Assembly: GCA_011046315.1 (NCBI GenBank)
Contig: DSAU01000550.1
Location: 1-8,229 of the forward strand
Reading direction: 5' to 3'
DNA from: a bacterium
GTDB lineage: Bacteria; Zhuqueibacterota; Zhuqueibacteria; Thermofontimicrobiales; Thermofontimicrobiaceae
DNA length: 8,229 bases
Of this stretch, positions 1 to 5,875 are shown one piece after another. Made by a program: the position numbers and the translations under genes. Within the stretch, counting starts at the first letter, position 1; each line of letters begins with the position of its first letter. The notes beneath the pieces were generated by a model. It saw only the letters and a list, made by a program, of their open reading frames with translations, was not told the origin of the DNA and ran no database searches.

Positions 1-726
1 AATTAACGCCGAATAATATCGTCTGATAGAAAACTTGGTACGATCGAACGCTTTAACAACCCGGATGCCGGCAATGCTTTCTCTCAAGACTGCTGTTAAT
101 TCTTGCGCCCGAGCGCGCTTCACATAATCCAGCCGCCTGACAATTCCATATAAATAGTGAACCAGAGCATAGGTCGGAACGAGAATGAGCGCCAGGTAAA
201 ACAGAATGCGAGGTCCGGCTATCGAAATTAAATACGCCATCAGGATGGTTTGGTAAATACTGGAGATGAACATCGGGATACCGTTCATCGGGTGGTTGAA
301 CATCGGTATCAATGAATCAATATCCGCGTTGGCCCGGTATAAATGTTCTCCGACCGGTCGGCTCTGATGGAATCTCAGCGACAGTTTTTCGATATGCCGA
401 TATAATTGCTGGCGAAAACTGAACGAAAGCTTCAAGCCAATGTACCAATTCAATATGCTCAGCAAGCTTTCGAAAATCACAAATCGAAAAATAAATGCTG
501 GCAACAACATCAATAGACAGAAAACCAGATAATATTTGGTTCTGCCTGTACTGATGAAAAGCTCCATTTTTGACAGGAAGAGAAAAGGTAAGGTATGAAT
601 GGCGCCCTGAACAAAATAAAGAATAATTATCAATAGATACTTGTCCCAATAGGGCTTGACGTATTTTAAAAGCCGCCATAAAAGCTGTAGTTGACCGGGT
701 TGATTATTTTCCAGCACTTTCTCCAA
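1..726 (-). CDS. ABC exporter, N-terminal transmembrane half (partial, cut by left edge)
   Basis: The reading frame is open from about position 726 to the window edge (242 codons). It matches the membrane domain of type I (MsbA/LmrA-like) ABC exporters, which pump lipids, drugs or peptides across the inner membrane using ATP. Hydrophobic stretches lie near residues 29-54, 64-98 and 150-192. The first coupling region reads RFHQSRPVGEHLYR (about 117-130), the usual 'RFH..S..G....R...D' signature. A second reads ESIAGIRVVKAF (about 215-226), the typical segment before TM5. TM5, TM6 and the nucleotide-binding domain would lie beyond the left edge. There is no in-frame ATG. The TTG at 726 follows GGGA with a 5-base gap and is my choice; the GTG at 717 is an alternative. 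An in-frame TGA at 739-741 limits the 5' end. The gene starts 44 bases after the DUF4185 stop, so it is probably in the same operon. The substrate cannot be told. Confidence 0.88.
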   Translation of the reverse strand, partial: MEKVLENNQPGQLQLLWRLLKYVKPYWDKYLLIIILYFVQGAIHTLPFLFLSKMELFISTGRTKYYLVFCLLMLLPAFIFRFVIFESLLSILNWYIGLKLSFSFRQQLYRHIEKLSLRFHQSRPVGEHLYRANADIDSLIPMFNHPMNGIPMFISSIYQTILMAYLISIAGPRILFYLALILVPTYALVHYLYGIVRRLDYVKRARAQELTAVLRESIAGIRVVKAFDRTKFSIRRYYSALI

Positions 727-770
727 ATCTTTCCCACATCAGATATTTTAAATTTACACCAATAAATCAA

Positions 771-1802
771 CTATTGCAGAACGATTTCAATTAACCGCGA
801 AAAATATTCCTCAAATTCTACACAGGTGAGATATATAATTTTGCCGTTTTCTCGCGCCAATTCAGGATGTTCTTTTCCCGCGTAAACAAGTGGTCCCTTA
901 TAGACCAGCGGGTTCCTCAAACCCACCCGAGGCGTCCACAAAACCGCAGGTTCACTCCAGGGTCCCCAGGGGTGCGGCGCGGTGCACCCCAATATCTTGC
1001 CGGTGGTCTCATAGGAAAAGACCGCTAAATAGCATTGCAGGTGCGGATTATAAGACACTGACATCTCGGTTGGCATACCGCATAAAACAGGAATAGCTTT
1101 TTTTAAATCACGCCCCCAACGAGGCTCAGCTGAAACCAAATATTCATACGCTGAAATATCGTCGATGCAGTTCACTGGCGCACTCGCCAGGGCGCAAAAA
1201 TGGCGTCCGTTTTTCAAGTATGAACCGTAAATATAAGCAATATTGTTCTCAAAATCTGGAAGGACCGCGACACCAAAACAGGGTTCATTTTTCTCCCACC
1301 AGATTGTGGAATTTTTATATTTGATCCGATTAAAATTCAACGCCGGATAATCCGCGACTGCCAGGCCGGTCCCTGACATTTTAAATTTAAAAGGCCATTG
1401 CCCATGTTCGAGCAGTTTCACCCTCGTATAGTACCAATACACTTTTCCCTTTATGCAACAGCCATGCATCCCCCAGATACGAAATTTATCGGGATCTTCG
1501 TCCGGTTCAAAAGTGATAAGTTGCCGGATAGCGCCCTGTTCATCGGTGAGATAGCTAAAATTCGTTAGATCACTACAATCATCTCGATAGCGACAGATCA
1601 AGCCGGTATTGCTGACCATTTTCTCGACGATTCTTTTTCCGATCTCATTAAAACCACCGATAAATGTATCGCCAAACAACCAGAGTGCGTTTCCCGGTCC
1701 AATTGGAATTGAATAGGCGCCATCCTGGCCGATCATGCTTAGCGGATTGTCTGCAAAAAGACATCCCAGATCACGCGAGTTTTCTACAATGAGTTTTTTC
1801 AT
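771..1802 (-). CDS. DUF4185-family five-bladed beta-propeller protein, putative glycoside hydrolase
   Basis: This complete 343-residue protein matches the DUF4185 pattern. It has GQDGAYSIPIG (residues 25-35), LWLFGDTFIGG (40-50), SNTG (64-67), EMSVSYNPHLQCYLAVFS (246-263), APHPWGPWSEP (275-285) and a closing HPEL...GKIIYLT strand (312-326). Repeats of this kind build a five-bladed propeller, related in fold to several glycosidase families. Some DUF4185 proteins have been shown to be endo-D-arabinanases (family GH183), so carbohydrate cleavage is likely, but the substrate here is not known. There is no signal peptide, unlike many secreted relatives, so a cytoplasmic role is inferred. Its ATG shares one base with the stop of the GH38 gene (TAATG), which suggests translational coupling; upstream there is only a weak GGAAG at 10 bases. 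The cysteines at 14, 70, 76, 115, 116, 175, 203, 212, 241, 273 and 327 also fit a reducing compartment. Confidence 0.8.
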   Translation of the reverse strand: MKKLIVENSRDLGCLFADNPLSMIGQDGAYSIPIGPGNALWLFGDTFIGGFNEIGKRIVEKMVSNTGLICRYRDDCSDLTNFSYLTDEQGAIRQLITFEPDEDPDKFRIWGMHGCCIKGKVYWYYTRVKLLEHGQWPFKFKMSGTGLAVADYPALNFNRIKYKNSTIWWEKNEPCFGVAVLPDFENNIAYIYGSYLKNGRHFCALASAPVNCIDDISAYEYLVSAEPRWGRDLKKAIPVLCGMPTEMSVSYNPHLQCYLAVFSYETTGKILGCTAPHPWGPWSEPAVLWTPRVGLRNPLVYKGPLVYAGKEHPELARENGKIIYLTCVEFEEYFSRLIEIVLQ

Positions 1803-4573
1803 TAAAATCGAACTTCCACGGTGATTATTTTCTTGTGTGCAACGTTCAGGCTCAAACTACCATCTGGCTGAACGGGCAATTCATTTATTTGTTCTTCGTT
1901 CAAATTGGTCAGCCACGCTTCTTTAATAGTCCGCCAGAAACGAAGTAATCCGTAAATATCCTCGCCGGTAGGATTAAAAAAGCGTACGATTATGGATTCC
2001 CGATGATCACACTTTTTGAGCGCACTCAATACGAGCGTATCAGGTTCCAGTGTAAAAAATTGCTGGGTTCGCGGAAGCTCGCCCGGTGAGACACCGCATT
2101 GCGCCAATTTAAGCTGGGTAAAATGACGATAAGTGAACTCATACACCCTGCCGGTCTGCCAGTCACCTTCATGGGGATAGAGCGCATAAGCGCAACGATG
2201 CTTCCCCAAACACTGCGAACCAATTTGCTCTCTTCGCTCCACTCGATCCGGAGGTAATCCTACTTTGGGATAACGTAATCCTTTAATTAATGTTAAAACC
2301 ATCGTTTTTGAATCATTATCCAAAACTTCATATTCGACCAAACCATGGCTGATAACGGCCAGTCCACCATCCTCATCCGACATATCGAAAAACGATTGAT
2401 GCGGCTGGGTACCGGTCCAGGGCTCGACCCAGTCCCGCGTATCCGGGATTTCGATCTCTCGTGTCACCACATCAAATGCAGTTTCCACATCCACACTTTT
2501 TGACCCGATATTGCTGGGAAAACAGACGCGCAACCGGTGATCCTGTGCTTGATTGTCAAAAGTTGTAACAATATCCAACCGAGGCGATCCTTTATGCAAA
2601 GTGATTAGCGAAGAAATGGGCAGTGATATCAATTCCTGGCTTCGCTTGCGTTTATCATCACTCAAACACTTGGGCACTTTCATTTCAACATCAACCTGAA
2701 ACGTTGTTTGCAGCGGACCTTCTTCCATTACACTGATGCGAGCTGCGCAACCGAACGATGAATAAACTGGATTGACAGGCGGAGAAATTCGCGTCCAGGG
2801 ATCGCCGGCTTCAGCATCCTCGATAAAATAATGACAGCCAGAGAAAATTCTACCAGTTGATTTTTGAGTAAGGTCAAAAGTTCCATTCGGATGAAATCGG
2901 ACGCGGAGAAATTCATTTTCCATTCTATGATCAGAACACCGCAGCGAGCCGTAATTCACCAATTCGCCTGACTTAGGTCGAACGATAAATGATCTATAGC
3001 CGCAAGCGGGAACGTTTTCAGCTTCAAAAGCGAATTTGAAGCGCCGGGTCAAAAAGGGAGACGGAATATCAAACGGATTCATCACGTTTGCCCCCCAGTT
3101 CCGCCGATCCTGAAGCTGAAAAGCCACCGGCTGCAAGGTTTCCGCATCCAGAAGCTCCATTGATTTAAGCTGAGGATCATCCGGAAAATCGACTTCAACC
3201 TCCGCAATTTCTGTTCGCCGAAAGTTCAGCGGATTGAATGCAATAATGGCAACATCGTCATCAGAGAACTCGCTAAAATCGACTTTACAGGCGATCTTGC
3301 CAAAAGCTTCATTGACAAGGGTCTCGCCAATCTGCTTTACCTGATCCCATCGATAGAGCATGTCCTTGTGCACCTGGTCCATACTGACACCAGTAATGCT
3401 GTCATGCGGATGGTTGGTGAGCAGAAATTTCCACGCCAATTCGAGATATTTCTCGGGATATTCTTTTCCCAAAAATTTTGCAAAAACAGAGAATGGCTCG
3501 GCCCACTTTTCGAGCAGCGTTTGCATGGCTGCATTAATCTGTTTTTGATAAAGACGGGTTGAGGCATTATCCTTTAAAAACCGGTTGAACCAATTATCGC
3601 GGCTGGGGCGACGACGTTCACCTTTCAGCACAGTAAGTTTTGACCAATCCACTGCTTTCTTTATTTTTTCAATCACTTCCGGAAAAGAGCTGTGAATATA
3701 GCGATCGCCGTTTTGTCTCTTATTACAATAATTGATTACTTTAATGGTATTGGGATGGGGGAAAACACTGTCCATTCCATCCATGGCGATCAGATAGGGG
3801 GTGGTAGCGTCAGCGCTCAGGTCCTGTTTGATTTTTTTCATTCCATCTTCGAGCAATACAGTGTTAAAATGGTTCAACGAATCTGGTTCAAGTAAGCGAT
3901 AATCCTGATCTCCGGCATCAACATCGCACCTTCGAAACGGGAGTTGCCCCATATTCCATTTATAATAACCATCGTAAAATGGGTCTTTAAACATGGTGGC
4001 GCGAAACAGATGCAACCAAAATGAAGCCCGGCTGAATTCAGCGCTCAACCGCAAACCAAGGATTTGGGAGCCGTCCGGCGCTTCGAGAATATATTCTGTG
4101 GCGCATTCCTCGCGAGCAATTCCGCGATAAAACATCATCCCATCAATTCCAAAGCCGGCGTAGATTTGAGCGATCTGCGAAAGCTGTCCATAGGAGGTAG
4201 GGGTATATCCGATTTTCATTGCTTTGCCGAACGAAGATGCAATTTTCTGACCTCGCATCAGATTTCGCACAATGGCTTCTCCGCTCACAGTATTCATTTC
4301 AGGTAGGGTGTACCACGGTCCCACCAACAACCTCCCCTCCGCGATGTATTTCTTCAAACGCTCACGATTCTCGGGGCGAATTTCAAGATAATCTTCTAAG
4401 GGGATTGTTTGTGAATCCAGATGATAATGTTTGTATGCCGGATATTTTTCAAACACCTCCAAAAGCCAATCCAGCAACTCTAAAAGATGAGTTCGCGTTT
4501 CCTGCGCCGGGTAGCGCCACTCCCGATCCCAGTGGGTGTTGGAAATTACATGAAATTCATAGCCCTGTGTCAT
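1802..4573 (-). CDS. GH38 alpha-mannosidase-like protein with altered catalytic site
   Basis: This protein of about 923 residues has the full length of bacterial GH38 enzymes, which normally remove alpha-mannose (MngB-like). Positions here count from the ATG at 4579. The metal-binding N-terminal motif THWDREW gives H16 and D18. HLDSQT (53-58) and the GRLLVGPWYTLPE segment (82-94) follow. A DGMDSVFPHP region (267-276) probably supplies the acid/base aspartate. HPHDSITG (390-397) gives the late metal ligand H392 with D393. Beta-sandwich domains fill roughly 430-925. The catalytic nucleophile motif, usually PDxFG, reads PTSYG (127-131), so T128 replaces the aspartate; the codon ACC at 4198-4196 is clear. 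Activity is therefore uncertain: it may be an unusual clade or a non-catalytic homologue. The ATG at 4573 is preferred because AGGAG (4585-4581) lies 7 bases upstream, against 1 base for the ATG at 4579. There is no signal peptide, so a cytoplasmic location is inferred. Its stop overlaps the DUF4185 start. Confidence 0.92.
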   Translation of the reverse strand: MTQGYEFHVISNTHWDREWRYPAQETRTHLLELLDWLLEVFEKYPAYKHYHLDSQTIPLEDYLEIRPENRERLKKYIAEGRLLVGPWYTLPEMNTVSGEAIVRNLMRGQKIASSFGKAMKIGYTPTSYGQLSQIAQIYAGFGIDGMMFYRGIAREECATEYILEAPDGSQILGLRLSAEFSRASFWLHLFRATMFKDPFYDGYYKWNMGQLPFRRCDVDAGDQDYRLLEPDSLNHFNTVLLEDGMKKIKQDLSADATTPYLIAMDGMDSVFPHPNTIKVINYCNKRQNGDRYIHSSFPEVIEKIKKAVDWSKLTVLKGERRRPSRDNWFNRFLKDNASTRLYQKQINAAMQTLLEKWAEPFSVFAKFLGKEYPEKYLELAWKFLLTNHPHDSITGVSMDQVHKDMLYRWDQVKQIGETLVNEAFGKIACKVDFSEFSDDDVAIIAFNPLNFRRTEIAEVEVDFPDDPQLKSMELLDAETLQPVAFQLQDRRNWGANVMNPFDIPSPFLTRRFKFAFEAENVPACGYRSFIVRPKSGELVNYGSLRCSDHRMENEFLRVRFHPNGTFDLTQKSTGRIFSGCHYFIEDAEAGDPWTRISPPVNPVYSSFGCAARISVMEEGPLQTTFQVDVEMKVPKCLSDDKRKRSQELISLPISSLITLHKGSPRLDIVTTFDNQAQDHRLRVCFPSNIGSKSVDVETAFDVVTREIEIPDTRDWVEPWTGTQPHQSFFDMSDEDGGLAVISHGLVEYEVLDNDSKTMVLTLIKGLRYPKVGLPPDRVERREQIGSQCLGKHRCAYALYPHEGDWQTGRVYEFTYRHFTQLKLAQCGVSPGELPRTQQFFTLEPDTLVLSALKKCDHRESIIVRFFNPTGEDIYGLLRFWRTIKEAWLTNLNEEQINELPVQPDGSLSLNVAHKKIITVEVRF

Positions 4574-4580
4574 AATCATT

Positions 4581-4585
4581 CTCCT
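4581..4585 (-). promoter_or_regulatory. Ribosome-binding site of the GH38 gene
   Basis: AGGAG on the minus strand sits 7 bases before the ATG at 4573 and only 1 base before the ATG at 4579. This decides for the inner start, giving a protein beginning MTQGYEFH. Confidence 0.75.
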
Positions 4586-4598
4586 GTTAATAAATTTT

Positions 4599-4632
4599 GG
4601 TGTCTCCCCCTGATATTACCTGGAAAGACACC
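4599..4632 (-). promoter_or_regulatory. Hairpin in the 5' leader of the GH38 gene
   Basis: Read on the minus strand, GGTGTCTTTCC (4632-4622) pairs with GGGGAGACACC (4609-4599) over 11 base pairs around a 12-base loop. Two of the pairs are G-U and form only in minus-strand RNA, the direction in which the genes are transcribed. The hairpin ends 13 bases before the AGGAG ribosome-binding site, and an A/T-rich stretch without a proper T-run follows. It could control translation or stability, or act as a weak attenuator. Which of these applies is not visible from the sequence. Confidence 0.5.
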
Positions 4633-4677
4633 TTCTCATCATCTCTTTAAAAGCTGACAAATTTCTTCCGGCTTAAC

Positions 4678-4705
4678 TTGATAATTTGATGTTGCGACTA
4701 TTCAA
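4678..4705 (-). promoter_or_regulatory. Weak promoter candidate for the GH38 operon
   Basis: TTGAAT (4705-4700) and TATCAA (4683-4678) are separated by 16 bases, each matching four of six positions of the sigma70 boxes. A transcript starting near 4671 would carry the leader hairpin. The match is weak and could be chance; transcription may instead continue from the porV-like gene. Confidence 0.22.
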
Positions 4706-4740
4706 CAGCCTGTCTTTGTACAGAATTATTATCCTTATCT

Positions 4741-4798
4741 GATCACAATGATTTTGACTGGTTTTATGAAAGATCAAAATTGGAGCGACATTGTGATC
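4741..4798 (-). repeat. Nested inverted repeat spanning the 3' end of the porV-like gene
   Basis: GATCACAATG (4741-4750) is the exact reverse complement of CATTGTGATC (4789-4798). Inside it, ATTTTGA (4751-4757) pairs exactly with TCAAAAT (4774-4780). Together they give 17 base pairs with an 8-base one-sided bulge and a 16-base loop. The stop codon of the porV-like gene lies in the inner stem. No T-run follows on the minus strand, so it is not a standard intrinsic terminator. It may protect the 3' end of the transcript, separate the two operons, or be a protein-binding palindrome. Confidence 0.45.
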
Positions 4799-5721
4799 CG
4801 GTTCACCCCTCCCAAAATTTCACCGTAATCGGAATAGCCATAATCAATGGCGCCGTCCACACCGATTAATTTTTGCCGCAGTCCAACGCCGAAAGACCAG
4901 TCGCCGATATCAGAATTGATTCGATAGCCGGCTCGAATAAATGCTTTTTGAAACAATCCATATTCCAACCCACAATTCACCCGTTCAATATTGTCGGTTG
5001 GATGGAGCAGATCGATCGCGAGCATCAATTTGTGGGATTCTGTGTAAAACAGATCATCTGCCATTCCAATTTTGAAAATCAGCGGCATGCGAAACCTGTC
5101 CCGCAACATACGTATATCGGGACCAAAATGTTGAGCGCAAACCGATAAGTTCAAGTGCCGGTATCCGGTAAAATAACGCGCGCCGATATCCACCAGGACA
5201 TTATCAAAAGCATCCTGATCCAATTGTTCTCTGACATAACGAATTTGTCCGCCCATTGCCAATTTATCGGTGAAATTTTTCGCGACTGCCAATCCAATGG
5301 CAAAATCACTGGCGCTCACCATCCGTCCAGTACCGTCTTGCGCCAGTACCGTTGTCTCCTCAAATTCGGGCAGCCCCAGATAAATGGCGCTGATTCCAAA
5401 GACAAGGTAATTTTTAATGTTCAAAGCTATCGCCATGGCGCTGATATCAACCCCCAATAACCAACCGACCTGAGAAAAGGTAACCTCTTTTCCGGAGACA
5501 GCGGCGATACCTGCCGGATTCCAGAAAATTGCATTAGCCCCGCGCGTATCCCCCAGCGCAGCTTCGCCCATGGCGCTTTCTTTAGCGCCGACACCTATTT
5601 TTAAAAATTGGAGCCCGGCGGTGCCGGCTTTGGTAAAATCAAACCCATAATCGAACTGAGAATAGCCTGGCATAGATGAAAAAATCAACAGACTTATGGT
5701 AATTATTATTTTCCCTTTCAT
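4774..5721 (-). CDS. PorV/PorQ-family (UPF0164-type) outer-membrane beta-barrel protein
   Basis: The 315-residue product starts with a signal peptide (MKGKIIITISLLIFSSMPGYSQ, cleavage near residue 22). The family signature follows: GLQFLKIGVGAKESAMGEA (36-54), then GANAIFWNPAGIA (61-73). The rest is a series of amphipathic strands ending in phenylalanine, as outer-membrane barrels do. In Bacteroidota, PorV of this family shuttles type IX secretion cargo at the outer membrane, and PorQ and other relatives take part in sorting or surface attachment. Transport-related function is inferred from the family. The frame extends upstream to an ATG at 5766, but GGGAG (5733-5729) lies 7 bases before the ATG at 5721 and only this start puts the signal peptide at the N terminus. 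It follows the sorting-domain protein by about 150 bases, and a partner relation is plausible. The true PorV cannot be told from other paralogues here. Confidence 0.85.
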   Translation of the reverse strand: MKGKIIITISLLIFSSMPGYSQFDYGFDFTKAGTAGLQFLKIGVGAKESAMGEAALGDTRGANAIFWNPAGIAAVSGKEVTFSQVGWLLGVDISAMAIALNIKNYLVFGISAIYLGLPEFEETTVLAQDGTGRMVSASDFAIGLAVAKNFTDKLAMGGQIRYVREQLDQDAFDNVLVDIGARYFTGYRHLNLSVCAQHFGPDIRMLRDRFRMPLIFKIGMADDLFYTESHKLMLAIDLLHPTDNIERVNCGLEYGLFQKAFIRAGYRINSDIGDWSFGVGLRQKLIGVDGAIDYGYSDYGEILGGVNRITMSLQF

Positions 5722-5777
5722 GACAATGCTCCCAGATTGGTTTGCTGAATTGAAGATTCTCAACAATTCATTTTATA

Positions 5778-5805
5778 ATTGTAACTAAATACTGTGTGGT
5801 ATCAA
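5778..5805 (-). promoter_or_regulatory. Sigma70-like promoter candidate for the porV-like gene
   Basis: TTGATA (5805-5800) and TACAAT (5783-5778) lie 16 bases apart, each matching five of six positions of the sigma70 consensus. Transcription would begin near 5771, giving a leader of about 50 bases before the ATG at 5721. This suggests the porV-like gene can be transcribed apart from the upstream cargo gene. The promoter rules of this lineage are not known, so the match is tentative. Confidence 0.42.
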
Positions 5806-5832
5806 CGAGTTCAGTCGTGTTTTAGCGAATGA

Positions 5833-5848
5833 AATGACTAAAGTCATT
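5833..5848. repeat. Short perfect palindrome in the intergenic gap (REP-like)
   Basis: AATGACT and AGTCATT form a perfect 7-bp inverted repeat separated by AA, 28 bases past the stop of the sorting-domain gene. A related AGTCGT occurs nearby at 5813-5818. The form, and the flanking ACTACGA, resemble short palindromic elements dispersed in many genomes. It might also act as a weak terminator, but no T-run follows. No second full copy is in this window. Confidence 0.4.
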
Positions 5849-5875
5849 ACTACGAGATAACTTTCCAAACTACCA

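Noticed and set aside
317..679. A 120-codon minus-strand frame overlapping the ABC exporter region
   Set aside because: The adjacent frame is open from 726 to the edge and gives clear ABC exporter membrane-domain motifs, so this one is a shadow.
4064..4575. Two overlapping plus-strand frames opposite the GH38 N terminus
   Set aside because: They lie wholly opposite conserved GH38 coding sequence, have low-complexity or unrelated composition, and resemble no family.
4696..4712. GACTATTCAACAGCCTG, similar from memory to a dispersed repeat seen in several genomes
   Set aside because: Only one copy is present and no paired end or transposase was found, so there is nothing in the window to support a mobile element.
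5722..5766. Upstream ATG of the porV-like gene at 5766
   Set aside because: It would put 15 polar residues before the signal peptide, and the GGGAG site supports the ATG at 5721.
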